Of a stretch of 64,000 nucleotides of DNA, positions 51,336 to 60,310 are shown piece after piece. The stretch is from positions 124,001-188,000 of the forward strand of contig NZ_CP075524.1 of assembly GCF_025808395.1 (NCBI RefSeq). Direction: 5' to 3'. The notes under the pieces are model-generated. The model saw only the letters and a list, made by a program, of their open reading frames with translations, did not search any database and was not told the origin of the DNA. This stretch comes from Microcella sp. Its GTDB lineage: Bacteria; Actinomycetota; Actinomycetes; Actinomycetales; Microbacteriaceae. How positions within the stretch are numbered: position 1 is the first letter of the stretch; each line of letters opens with the position of its first letter. The translations under genes were made by a program, and so were the position numbers.

Positions 51336-51539
51336 ATGGCTGTTCCCAAGCGGAAGAAGTCGCGCGCCAACACCCACGCACGTCGTTCGCAGTGGAAGGC
51401 CGAGGTTCCTACCCTGGTCAAGACCGTCGAGAACGGCAAGGTCGTCTACAGCCTCCCGCACCGCGCGAAGGTCGTCGAAGACTCCGCGGGCACGCCCCTG
51501 TACATGGAGTACAAGGGCCGCAAGGTCGCCGACGTCTGA
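51336..51539 (+). CDS. rpmF: 50S ribosomal protein L32
   Basis: The 67-residue basic protein begins MAVPKRKKSRANTHARRSQW, unmistakably L32, a peripheral protein of the large subunit near the peptidyl-transferase region. It lacks the four cysteines of zinc-binding L32 forms, so this is the zinc-independent type. It follows the DUF177 gene with an aaagaagaga ribosome binding region and precedes rnc by 19 bases. Confidence 0.97.
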   Translation: MAVPKRKKSRANTHARRSQWKAEVPTLVKTVENGKVVYSLPHRAKVVEDSAGTPLYMEYKGRKVADV

Positions 51540-51558
51540 TTCATCGGCTCGTCAGCCG

Positions 51559-52296
51559 GTGAATGCGTCGGTAGCACGATCTGAGTCCGGTCGAGAATCG
51601 GCCGGCACTGCGCCGCGCCCTGGTTCCACTCTCGAGCAGGCTCTCGGGGTCACCATCGACCCAGAGCTGCTCGATCTGGCGCTCACCCACCGATCGTGGG
51701 CGTACGAGAACGGCGGAGTCGCCACCAACGAACGACTCGAATTTCTCGGCGACGCCATTCTCGGGCAGGCCGTCACGGTCATGCTCTACTCCACCTACCC
51801 CGACCTCAGCGAAGGCGACCTCGCCAAACGGCGCGCGTCGCTCGTCTCTGCCGTCGCGCTCGCCGAGGTGGCCGTGTCGATCGGCCTCGGCCAGCACCTC
51901 AAGCTCGGCAAAGGTGAAGAGCTCACCGGCGGTCGAGCCAAGTCGTCGATCCTCGCCGACACCGTCGAAGCGATCATCGGGGCCGCCTATCTCGATCTTG
52001 GCGGCGAAGCGGCGACAGCACTCGTGCTTCGCCTCATCGCACCATTGCTGGCAGAGCCCGACCGGTTCGGTGCCTCGATGGATCCGAAGACGTCGCTGCA
52101 AGAGCTCGCCGCCCATCGCAACCTCGGTCTGCCCGTGTACGAGATCACCGACGACGGTCCAGACCACTCCAAGATCTTCACCGCCACCGTCGTGATCGGC
52201 GGAGAGCGCGTCGCCTCGGGCGAGGGCACGAGCAAGAAGCAAGCCGAGATGGGTGCTGCGCTCGAGGCCTGGACTCTGCTGCAGTCGCAGCGCTGA
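51559..52296 (+). CDS. rnc: Ribonuclease III
   Basis: RNase III cuts double-stranded RNA in rRNA precursors and regulatory RNAs. The 245-residue product has the signature NERLEFLGDAILG near residue 57, a second metal-site region (LADTVEAIIGAAYLD) and a C-terminal double-stranded-RNA-binding domain (PKTSLQELAAHRNLGLPVYE to GTSKKQAEMGAALEAW). Start is taken as GTG 51559; a second GTA/GTG-like start cannot be told apart by sequence. mutM follows with only two bases between them. Confidence 0.95.
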   Translation: MNASVARSESGRESAGTAPRPGSTLEQALGVTIDPELLDLALTHRSWAYENGGVATNERLEFLGDAILGQAVTVMLYSTYPDLSEGDLAKRRASLVSAVALAEVAVSIGLGQHLKLGKGEELTGGRAKSSILADTVEAIIGAAYLDLGGEAATALVLRLIAPLLAEPDRFGASMDPKTSLQELAAHRNLGLPVYEITDDGPDHSKIFTATVVIGGERVASGEGTSKKQAEMGAALEAWTLLQSQR

Positions 52297-52298
52297 CC

Positions 52299-53204
52299 GT
52301 GCCAGAGCTGCCCGAAGTCGAGGTGGTGCGTCATGGCCTCGAACCCGCCGTCAGCGGCGCGTCGATCGACGATGTCGACGTGCTCGACCTGCGGTCGCTG
52401 CGTCGACACGTCGGGCCCTCTGAAGACTTCATCCAGCGGCTGACCGGGGCGACTCTGGTCGGTGCTGTGCGTCGCGGCAAGTTTCTCTGGCTGCCGATCG
52501 TCGCGGCCGACGGGGCGCCCCGCGACGCGCTCGTGGTGCACCTCGGCATGAGCGGCCAAGTGCTGCTGCGCACCGCCGACGCCGAAGCCAGCGCGCTGAC
52601 GCGCGTTCGGCTCGCGCTCACGCATCCGGTGCACGGCCCGCTGCGGGTCGACTTCGTCGATCAGCGCATCTTCGGTTCGATGGCCATCGACGAGCTGCTG
52701 CCGACGCCCGACGGGGCGGCGGCGGGGTACGGGCTGCCGCTGGCGAGCATCCCGAGTCAGGTGGCGCACATCGCGCGCGACCCGCTCGATGCGGCATTCG
52801 ACGAGCGGCTCTACCGACGCCGCCTCGCGGCGAAGCGCACCACCATCAAGCGGGCGCTGCTCGACCAGACCCTCATCAGCGGCATCGGCAACATCTATGC
52901 AGACGAGGCGCTGTGGGCTGCGCGCGTGCACTACGACCAGCCCACCGAGACGCTCTCGGCGCGCAAGAGCGGCGAGCTGCTCGCTGAAGTGCGCGCAGTG
53001 CTGCGACGCGCCCTCGACGAGGGCGGCACCTCGTTCGACGCGCAGTATGTCAACGTCAACGGCGCGTCAGGCTACTTCAGCCACTCGTTGCGCGCCTACG
53101 GGCAGCAGGGCCGACCGTGCCCACGGTGCGGCCGACTCATCGTGCGCGAGCAGTTCATGAACCGGGGCTCGCACTTCTGCCCGCGCTGCCAGCGCGTCCG
53201 CTGA
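52299..53204 (+). CDS. mutM: Formamidopyrimidine-DNA glycosylase
   Basis: MutM removes 8-oxoguanine and formamidopyrimidines from DNA and nicks the site. The 301-residue protein carries the catalytic N-terminus PELPEVEVVRHGLEP (Pro2, Glu3 after Met removal), the Lys in GKFLWLP, the H2TH region (ISGIGNIYADEALW) and a C-terminal zinc finger (CPRCGRLIVREQFMNRGSHF then CPRC). GTG start. It sits between rnc and the GNAT/smc genes as in related genomes. Confidence 0.96.
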   Translation: MPELPEVEVVRHGLEPAVSGASIDDVDVLDLRSLRRHVGPSEDFIQRLTGATLVGAVRRGKFLWLPIVAADGAPRDALVVHLGMSGQVLLRTADAEASALTRVRLALTHPVHGPLRVDFVDQRIFGSMAIDELLPTPDGAAAGYGLPLASIPSQVAHIARDPLDAAFDERLYRRRLAAKRTTIKRALLDQTLISGIGNIYADEALWAARVHYDQPTETLSARKSGELLAEVRAVLRRALDEGGTSFDAQYVNVNGASGYFSHSLRAYGQQGRPCPRCGRLIVREQFMNRGSHFCPRCQRVR

Positions 53205-53207
53205 GCA

Positions 53208-54281
53208 TTAGAGGTCTTTGCGCCACGCCCCCTCATAGACGAAGGGAACGAATCCGAGGGCCTCGTTCACATCGAGCATCGGACGGTTCTCTTCTGCGTT
53301 GTAGGTGACCACCGAGGGATGCCCGGGGCGAACCCTCTGCAGGTGCAGCAGATTCGCGGCCTTGAGCAGCAGGCCCAGGCGATGCCCGCGGTGCTCGATG
53401 AGCACGATCGTGTCTTCTTGATCGACGGGTCGCGTCATGTCGTCGGGCGCGACCAGTTCGGTGAACCCGGCGAGTCTGCCGGTCGGCACGTGCTCGACGG
53501 CGGCCACAAAGGCCGTGCGAGGGCCATCGGCTTCTTCTTCTTCGTCGGCGAGCAGCCGCTCGACCGTCCACGGGTCTTCGGGCTCTTCGAGCCCGGCACT
53601 CGGCGCGTCGGTGCTCATGCGGGTGAGCAGGTGGGCGATGTCTTCTCGCCAGCGCTCGGGAGTGCGGTCGCCGAACAGGTGCACGCGGTAGTCGGGCCCC
53701 GCGATCTCGGCCGCCTCATCGTGCACGAGCTGCAGCGCCGTCTCGTCGAGCGGCAGCATCAGTCGGCTGCCGCGCTCGACCTGCTCCAGCCGGTAGCCCA
53801 TCGAGAGCAGCAGCCGCGTCTCGGCCGTGTCGGCAGCGACGTCGCCGAACCCGGTCGGTGCGGCAAGGCGATCGCCGCCGACCTTCCAGCACGGTGCGTA
53901 GACGATGGCGCGGCGCTTGCCCGCCTCTCGCACGACCGATTCCACATGCTCGGCGATGGCGCGGCCGACACCCTGACCGCGAGCGGAGGGCACGACCTCG
54001 GCCAGCAGCCACGCGGTGTCTTCTGCCTCGCCCAGCCGATACTCGGCGACACCCCTGCCCACCACCTGCCCGTCGCGGCGCGCGATGAACAGCCTCTTCG
54101 GCTCGAACTCTTGCTTGCGCCAGCCGGGCAGCATCTCTTCGGGCGGGCGCGACTCGTCGTCGGTGCCCGAATCGTGAGCATTGACCGCGGTGCGCACCCC
54201 GATGGCCGCGATGAAGTCTGCGGCGTCGGGCGCGTCGACGCTCTCGGGTATCGGCACCTCGCTGATCGCGATCTCACTCAT
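53208..54281 (-). CDS. Tandem GNAT-domain acetyltransferase-like protein
   Basis: The 357-residue protein has two GNAT-fold halves. The N-terminal half has the acetyl-CoA loop VPSARGQGVGRAIAEHV near residue 97; the C-terminal half has TIVLIEHRGHRLGLLLKAAN and ENRPMLDVNEALGFVPFVYE. Similar actinobacterial proteins lie beside smc and have no assigned substrate; mycothiol synthase shares this two-domain design, but specific features are not evident here. Transcribed convergently with mutM and divergently from smc. Confidence 0.85.
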   Translation of the reverse strand: MSEIAISEVPIPESVDAPDAADFIAAIGVRTAVNAHDSGTDDESRPPEEMLPGWRKQEFEPKRLFIARRDGQVVGRGVAEYRLGEAEDTAWLLAEVVPSARGQGVGRAIAEHVESVVREAGKRRAIVYAPCWKVGGDRLAAPTGFGDVAADTAETRLLLSMGYRLEQVERGSRLMLPLDETALQLVHDEAAEIAGPDYRVHLFGDRTPERWREDIAHLLTRMSTDAPSAGLEEPEDPWTVERLLADEEEEADGPRTAFVAAVEHVPTGRLAGFTELVAPDDMTRPVDQEDTIVLIEHRGHRLGLLLKAANLLHLQRVRPGHPSVVTYNAEENRPMLDVNEALGFVPFVYEGAWRKDL

Positions 54282-54400
54282 CTCGGCTCCTTCTCGACTG
54301 GCCAGCCCGCCAGAATAGCCCCCGCCGCTCCGGTACGGTAGCCCTGACCGTTCTGCGCCCTGCGGCGGTCGCCGTCGACCGTGCCGAGAGGGGGCAGCGC

Positions 54401-57400
54401 GTGCATCTGAAGTCGCTGACCCTCAAGGGCTTCAAGTCGTTCGCGCAGTCGACCACCTTCCAGTTCGAGCCAGGCGTCACGTGCGTCGTCGGCCCCAACG
54501 GTTCGGGCAAGTCGAACGTCGTCGACGCGCTCGCCTGGGTCATGGGCGAGCAGGGGGCGAAGACGCTGCGCGGCGGCAAGATGGAAGACGTCATCTTCGC
54601 CGGCACTGCCACGCGCGGTCCGCTCGGTCGGGCCGAGGTGCAGCTGACGATCGACAACGCCGACGGCGCGCTGCCCATCGAATACAGCGAGGTCACGATC
54701 TCGCGCACCCTGTTTCGCAACGGCGGCAGCGAGTATGCGATCAACGGCACAGCCTGCCGCCTGCTCGACGTGCAAGAGCTGCTGAGCGACTCGGGGCTGG
54801 GCCGCGAAATGCACGTCATCGTCGGGCAGGGCCAGCTCGATGCCGTGCTGCACGCGAGCCCCGAAGATCGTCGCGGATTCATCGAAGAGGCGGCGGGCAT
54901 CTTGAAGCATCGCCGCCGCAAAGAGAAGACGGTGCGCAAGCTCGAGGCCATGCAGGCGAACCTCACCCGGTTGAGCGACTTGGCTGGCGAGATCAGACGT
55001 CAGCTAACTCCGTTGGGGCGGCAGGCTGAAATCGCGCGCGAGGCGCAGACGATCGCCGCGATCGTTCGGGATGCCCGCGCGAGGCTCCTCGCCGACGAGA
55101 TCTCGACGCTGCGCGCGTCGCTGGCCGATCACGCCCGCACCGAGAGCGAGCGCACGAGTGAGCGCATCGTCGTGCAGAGCCAGCTCGATCAGACTCGATT
55201 GCGGGTGCAGCACATCGAGTCTCAGCAGGTCGGTGACGCGGTCGATGACGCGCGTCGCATCGCGTTCGAGCTCGAGCAGGTGCAAGAGCGGGTGCGCAGC
55301 CTGGCGAGCCTCACGCAGCAGAAGCTCACGCTGCTGAGTCAGCAGGCAGAGCTGCCGGGAATGTCGTCGACGATCACGCAGGCTCATGTCGACGAGGCGC
55401 GGGCCGAGGCCGAGTCGCTGCGCGACGGGGTCGCAGCGGCCGAGGCCGGCGTGGGCGAGGTCGCGGCTCGCACGGCCACGGTGCGCGCCGCGCTCGATGC
55501 CCTCGATGAAGAGATCGCGGCGCAGAGCGCGCTCGTGTCGCAGCACGATCTCGAGCTCGCGGCGCTCGCCGGCCGGGTCGACGTCGCTCGCTCGACACTG
55601 GCTGCTGCGCGCGGCGAGCTGCTGCGGCAGCAGAACGCCCTCGAAGCCGCCGCTGCCCGTCAAGAGTCGACGAGGGCCGAGCTGGCGGCGCTGCCTGAGG
55701 TCGATCTGGGCGACGGCACCGACGAGTCGCGCGCTCTCGATGCCGCCCTGGCCGACGCCGACGAGCGCGTGGGTGAACTCACGACGCGCATCGACACCGA
55801 GCGTGACGCCCTGCATTCGCTCGAGCGCGAGCGCGACGCTCTCGCGGCCAGGGTGAGCGCCCTCTCGCAGGCGATCGACACCGGGGCTGGCGCGAGCGGA
55901 CTGGTCGGCTCGTCGGGCATTCGCGGGCTCGTGAGCGATCACGTGCAGGTGACGGCCGGGTTCGAGGCGGCGATCGCCGCGGCACTCGGAACCCTTGCCG
56001 ACGCGGCGCTCGCCGACGACCTCGACGCGGGGCTCGCGGCGATCGAGCGGGCGCACGCGGCCGACGCCGGGCGCGTCGACGTGGTGCTCGCATCCGTGTC
56101 GGCGCAGACTGCGCCCTTGGCCGCCGTGAGCGGTCTCACGCCGGCGGTGCAGGTCGTGACGGCTCCCGATGGCGTGCTGTCGCTGCTCGCTCGCACCTTC
56201 ATCGCCGACGATCTCGCTGCAGCGCGAGCGGCATGGCCGGCAGTGCAGAAGCTCGACGTCGCCGACACTGTGAGCGTCGTCACGAAGCAGGGCGATGTGC
56301 TCACGCGCTCAGTGCTACGGGGCGGCTCTGGTGCCGGCCGCAGCCGACTCGAGCTCGCCGCAGAGTGCGACGCCGCATCTGAGCGCCTCACTGCTGTCAC
56401 GACGGGCATCGAGCGTGCTCGCGGCGTGCTCGACGAGTCGCGCTCGGCTCTCGCCGCCGCGAAGCAGCACGCCGCAGACGCTCTCGCCGCGGTGCGCGAT
56501 CAGGATGCCCAGCGCGCGGCCCGCAGCGAGCAGGTCTCTCGTGCTCGAGCGCAGGCCGAGGCCGCCGACGCAGAGGCAGCACGGCTCGGCCTCGGGGTGG
56601 ATGCCGCCCGCGAGTCGGTGCACGAGGCCGAGGCCGCAGTCGAGCGCGCGCAGGCCGAGCACGAGGCGTTCGCCGCCCGCCCCCGGCCGATGCTCGATGC
56701 GAGTTCGCGCGACGCTCTCGTGGTCGACCTCGAGGCTGCGCGCGCCGCTGAGCTTGAGCGTCGCATCGAGCTCGAGACGGTTCGTGAGCGTGTGCGCGCG
56801 GCGCGCGAGGCCGCCGAGCAGCTCGAGAGGCGTCGCCTCGCCGAGAAGACTGCCGCCGATGAGGCGGCGCGCCGCGCGGTGCTGCGTCAGCACCAGGTGC
56901 AGCGTGCGACGGCAGTGGCCGCGGCGCTGCCTGCGGTGCAGCAGTCGATCGATCGCTCGGTGGCCGAGGCTCGCGTCGTTCTCGCGCAGCGCGAGGCCGA
57001 GCGCTCGGCGCAGAACGATGAGCTGCTCGAGCTGCGGCGCACCGAGTCGTCGTTGCGTGAGCGCCTCGCGTCGATCACCGAGGGGGTTCACGGCCTCGAG
57101 CTGCAGATCTATGAGAAGAAGCTGCACCTCACGCAGCTGCTCGAGCGCGCGGGGGAGGAGCTGGGGCTCGTCGAAGAGGTGCTGCTCGCCGAGTACGGCC
57201 CGCACGTGCTCGTGCCAGACGACGAGGCCCTCACCGAGGCCGCGCGGGCGGTGGCCGACGCGATCGCCGCCGAGGCGGCCTCACGTGTCGACCCCGATCC
57301 CGATGCGCCCGCGTTCGACCCCACCTCAGATGACGAGTCAGAGCGGGTCGCGGCGATCGTCGAGCAGTCGCGTGCAACAACGTCGGCAGAATCGGCCGCC

Positions 57401-58135
57401 CACGACGCGAATGACGCCGGCGAGTCACACCTGCCGACAGTTGTGCACGCGACGGGCAAGCCCTTCGACCGCGGCGAGCAGCAAGCCCGCCTGGCGCGAG
57501 CCGAGCGCAAGCTCAGCCAGCTCGGCCGCGTCAATCCGCTCGCGCTCGAAGAGTTCGCCGCCCTCGAGCAGCGGCATAAGTTCTTGACCGAGCAGCTCAC
57601 CGACCTCGCGAACACTCGCCGCGACCTGCTGACGATCATCGACGAGGTCGATGCGACGATGCAGACGATCTTCGCGGCGGCCTTCGCCGACACGCAGGCG
57701 TCGTTCGATGTGGTGTTCCCCATCCTGTTCCCTGGCGGGTCGGGCAGTCTCACCCTCACCGACCCCGAGAACATGCTCACGACGGGCATCGAGGTGACGG
57801 TCAAGCCGGCGGGCAAGAAGATCGAGCGCCTCAGCCTGTTGAGCGGCGGCGAGCGATCGCTCGCGGCGGTCGCCCTGCTCATTGCGATCTTCAAGGCCCG
57901 ACCGAGCCCGTTCTACATCATGGACGAGGTCGAGGCTGCTCTCGACGACGCGAACCTTGGGCGTTTGCTGACGATCTTCCGTGATCTTCGTCAATCGTCG
58001 CAGCTCATCATCATCACCCACCAGAAGCGCACGATGGAGATCGCAGACGCTCTCTACGGCGTCAGCATGCGGCAAGACGGGGTCAGCGCGGTCGTCGGCC
58101 AACGCGTGCAGGCCGCCGACGAGGGCACTCTATAA
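54401..58135 (+). CDS. smc: Chromosome segregation protein SMC
   Basis: SMC is the ATPase that organises and separates chromosomes with ScpA/ScpB. The 1244-residue protein has the Walker A GPNGSGKS (residues 31-38), long heptad-rich coiled coils, a hinge (GLVGSSGIRGLVSDHVQV near residue 505), a second coil, then the signature LSGGERSLAAVALL and Walker B FYIMDEVEAALDD. An acidic Asp/Pro/Ser insert (about residues 960-1020) lies in the second arm before the head. GTG 54401 follows a gagagggggcagc region. Confidence 0.97.
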   Translation: MHLKSLTLKGFKSFAQSTTFQFEPGVTCVVGPNGSGKSNVVDALAWVMGEQGAKTLRGGKMEDVIFAGTATRGPLGRAEVQLTIDNADGALPIEYSEVTISRTLFRNGGSEYAINGTACRLLDVQELLSDSGLGREMHVIVGQGQLDAVLHASPEDRRGFIEEAAGILKHRRRKEKTVRKLEAMQANLTRLSDLAGEIRRQLTPLGRQAEIAREAQTIAAIVRDARARLLADEISTLRASLADHARTESERTSERIVVQSQLDQTRLRVQHIESQQVGDAVDDARRIAFELEQVQERVRSLASLTQQKLTLLSQQAELPGMSSTITQAHVDEARAEAESLRDGVAAAEAGVGEVAARTATVRAALDALDEEIAAQSALVSQHDLELAALAGRVDVARSTLAAARGELLRQQNALEAAAARQESTRAELAALPEVDLGDGTDESRALDAALADADERVGELTTRIDTERDALHSLERERDALAARVSALSQAIDTGAGASGLVGSSGIRGLVSDHVQVTAGFEAAIAAALGTLADAALADDLDAGLAAIERAHAADAGRVDVVLASVSAQTAPLAAVSGLTPAVQVVTAPDGVLSLLARTFIADDLAAARAAWPAVQKLDVADTVSVVTKQGDVLTRSVLRGGSGAGRSRLELAAECDAASERLTAVTTGIERARGVLDESRSALAAAKQHAADALAAVRDQDAQRAARSEQVSRARAQAEAADAEAARLGLGVDAARESVHEAEAAVERAQAEHEAFAARPRPMLDASSRDALVVDLEAARAAELERRIELETVRERVRAAREAAEQLERRRLAEKTAADEAARRAVLRQHQVQRATAVAAALPAVQQSIDRSVAEARVVLAQREAERSAQNDELLELRRTESSLRERLASITEGVHGLELQIYEKKLHLTQLLERAGEELGLVEEVLLAEYGPHVLVPDDEALTEAARAVADAIAAEAASRVDPDPDAPAFDPTSDDESERVAAIVEQSRATTSAESAAHDANDAGESHLPTVVHATGKPFDRGEQQARLARAERKLSQLGRVNPLALEEFAALEQRHKFLTEQLTDLANTRRDLLTIIDEVDATMQTIFAAAFADTQASFDVVFPILFPGGSGSLTLTDPENMLTTGIEVTVKPAGKKIERLSLLSGGERSLAAVALLIAIFKARPSPFYIMDEVEAALDDANLGRLLTIFRDLRQSSQLIIITHQKRTMEIADALYGVSMRQDGVSAVVGQRVQAADEGTL

Positions 58136-58157
58136 CAGACTCGAGACGGTGATGTCT

Positions 58158-58173
58158 ACCCCCTTTCGGGGGT
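58158..58173 (+). terminator. Small GC hairpin after smc
   Basis: accccc-tttc-gggggt forms a perfect 6-bp stem with a 4-base loop, 22 bases after the smc stop. A short downstream T content (tcatgttc) makes it a weak terminator candidate between smc and the lipoprotein pair. Confidence 0.55.
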
Positions 58174-58221
58174 CATGTTCTCGACCTAGCGTGGTGACCT
58201 TCACAACGGAAGGAGCACCTC

Positions 58222-58416
58222 ATGAAGCGAGTGCTTGCAGTATTGGGAACGGCGGCCGTGTTCGCCCTGTCAGCGTGCGGAAACCCCACGACAGCAGATG
58301 ACGACTTCAACGAGCCCGTTCCGGGTGAGCAGCAGCAGTTGCCGGGTGACGACGGAATGAACGACGACCTCGACGACGACCTCGACGACGACCTGGATGA
58401 CGGTGTCGACGACTGA
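58222..58416 (+). CDS. Small lipoprotein with Asp-repeat tail (1)
   Basis: The 64-residue precursor has a signal peptide ending in the lipobox LSAC (Cys19) and a mature part of only about 45 residues. The tail consists of DDDLDDDLDDDLDDGVDD-type repeats, giving very strong negative charge outside the membrane. It could bind Ca2+ or Mg2+ or act as a charge tether. No family is known to me. A good aaggagcacctc ribosome binding site precedes ATG 58222. It overlaps the next, similar gene. Confidence 0.7.
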   Translation: MKRVLAVLGTAAVFALSACGNPTTADDDFNEPVPGEQQQLPGDDGMNDDLDDDLDDDLDDGVDD

Positions 58417-58600
58417 TCGAGTCCGTCTTGTGAGCGCTCTGGCGCTCGCCAGTGCCCTCGCGCTCGGCGTTGCCGGGTGCGGGGGCACCGGCGCTCAGAC
58501 GGGCCCATACATCGAAGAACCCACTGATCCTCCGCGACCCGACGACGACGGAACGAACGACAACCTCGATGACGACGGCGAGCTCGACGACGACCAGTAG
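58397..58600 (+). CDS. Small lipoprotein with acidic tail (2)
   Basis: The 67-residue precursor has a lipobox (GVAGC, Cys about residue 28) and a short acidic mature part ending NDNLDDDGELDDDQ. Its design mirrors the upstream gene, though the sequences are not clearly alignable outside the tails. It begins at ATG 58397 (or GTG 58403), 20 bases inside the end of the first gene, so expression is coupled. Confidence 0.65.
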   Translation: MTVSTTDRVRLVSALALASALALGVAGCGGTGAQTGPYIEEPTDPPRPDDDGTNDNLDDDGELDDDQ

Positions 58601-58657
58601 CACCCGCGGGCGAGAGCAAGCGAGAGCCGAGACCCGAAGCCCGAGGCTCGAGAGGGC

Positions 58658-60310
58658 CTACGACAACCGCACGTCGTCGTCTCGGTGCACGCGAAGCCAG
58701 CGGTAGCCATAGCCGGGCAGCGCCAGTTCGACGCGGCCGCGGTCATCGGTCGTGCACTCTCCGTCTGCGAGCAGTTCGCGCAGTCGCGTCTCGCCGCTGG
58801 CCCCCGGAACCGTGATCGTCACCACCGCCGGCTCGGCGGCGAAGTTGTGCACCGCGATCATCGCACCCTGGTCGCCCGTCATCGCGTGCGCGAACACGCC
58901 GACGCTGTCGTGGTCGAGCACCTCGAACGAACCCCACCCGATCTCTGTCGATGACCGGTATCGCCGAATGAGCAGCTGAAAGAAGCAGAGCAGCGAGTCA
59001 GGGTCGGTGAGTTGGGTTGCTGCGTTGACGTGTGCAGGCCCATATCCGTCGCCAGGAACCCGGCGGGCGAGCCCGCGACGGCTCGACGACGAGAACCCGC
59101 CGGCCACCCCATCGCTCCATTGCATGGGCGTGCGCACTGATTGGCGGCCCGCAATCGCCAAGTTCTCACCCATGCCGATCTCTTCACCATAGAAGATCAC
59201 CGGAGTGCCCGGCAGTGAGAACAACAGGCTGTAGACCATGCGCACCCTGCGCGGGTCTCCGTCGAGCATCGGGGGCAGTCGACGCCGAATTCCGCGGTCG
59301 AAGAGCCGCATGTCGTCGTCGGGCGCGAAGGCGGCGAACACCTCTGCCCGCTCGGCGTCGGTGAGCTTGTCGAGCGTCAACTCGTCGTGGTTGCGCACGA
59401 AGTTGGCCCACTGGGCGTCTTCGGCCACGAGGGGGCGCTCGCTCACCGTCGCGGCGAACGACCGCGCATCGTGGCGAGCCAACGACAAGTAGAGGTGCTG
59501 CATGCCCACGAAGTCGAACTGCATGGTGAGGCCCTCGGCATCTCCCTGCCCGAAGTAGGGCACCTGCTCGTCGTACGGCAGGTTGTTCTCACCGAGCATG
59601 ACCGCGTCGCCCGATCGGCGAGACAGGTATTTGCGCAACGACCTCACGAGGGCGTGGGGGTCGCCATCGGCCTGCTCTTCGAGCATGTACGAGACGGCGT
59701 CGATGCGAAACCCGCTCAACCCCAGTTCGAGCCAGAACCCGATGATCTTCGCGATCTCGTCGACGACGCGGGGGTTTCCGAGATTGAGGTCGGGCTGGTG
59801 ATGGTAGAAGTTGTGCAAGTAGTACTGCTCGGTCTTCTCGTCGAAGTGCCACACTCCGTCTTCTTCGTCGGGAAAGACCGGTTCGGGCTGGTGGGCGGGC
59901 ACCTCGTCGCGCCACACGTAGAAGTCGCGATACCGAGAGTCGCGGCTCGACCGAGCGTCTCGAAACCAGGGGTGCTGGTCTGAGGTGTGGTTCACGACAA
60001 GGTCGGCGATCACCCTGATGCCGCGGTCGCGGGCTGTGCGCACCACTTCGACCAGGTCGCCCAGATGACCCAGTCGAGGGTCGACTCCGTAGAAGTCCAT
60101 GACGTCATAGCCGTCATCGCGACCCGGGGTGGGGTAGAAGGGCATGAGCCACAAGCACGTGACGCCCAGCTCGGCGAGGTAGTCGATGCGCTGTGCGAGC
60201 CCTGCGAAGTCTCCGACTCCGTCGTCGTTCGAATCCATGAACGTCTCGACGTCGAGGCAGTAGATGACCGCTGTCTTCCACCACAGATCTCCGGTGTCGG
60301 TGGCCTTCAT
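58658..60310 (-). CDS. GH13 alpha-amylase-family enzyme (trehalose-synthase-like)
   Basis: The 550-residue enzyme resembles maltose alpha-glucosyltransferase (TreS). It has YCLDVETFMDSNDDGVGDFAGL, LPFYPTPGRDDGYDV (here MPFYPTP), VVNHTSDQHPWF, nucleophile Asp in GFRIDAVSYM, acid Glu in VMLGENNLPY, transition-state Asp in FVRNHDELTLD, and PGTPVIFYGEEIGMGEN. A short beta-domain ends the protein. The acid segment reads GENN where TreS has AEAN, so substrate use may differ. It overlaps the upstream LLM gene by four bases. Confidence 0.85.
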   Translation of the reverse strand: MKATDTGDLWWKTAVIYCLDVETFMDSNDDGVGDFAGLAQRIDYLAELGVTCLWLMPFYPTPGRDDGYDVMDFYGVDPRLGHLGDLVEVVRTARDRGIRVIADLVVNHTSDQHPWFRDARSSRDSRYRDFYVWRDEVPAHQPEPVFPDEEDGVWHFDEKTEQYYLHNFYHHQPDLNLGNPRVVDEIAKIIGFWLELGLSGFRIDAVSYMLEEQADGDPHALVRSLRKYLSRRSGDAVMLGENNLPYDEQVPYFGQGDAEGLTMQFDFVGMQHLYLSLARHDARSFAATVSERPLVAEDAQWANFVRNHDELTLDKLTDAERAEVFAAFAPDDDMRLFDRGIRRRLPPMLDGDPRRVRMVYSLLFSLPGTPVIFYGEEIGMGENLAIAGRQSVRTPMQWSDGVAGGFSSSSRRGLARRVPGDGYGPAHVNAATQLTDPDSLLCFFQLLIRRYRSSTEIGWGSFEVLDHDSVGVFAHAMTGDQGAMIAVHNFAAEPAVVTITVPGASGETRLRELLADGECTTDDRGRVELALPGYGYRWLRVHRDDDVRLS

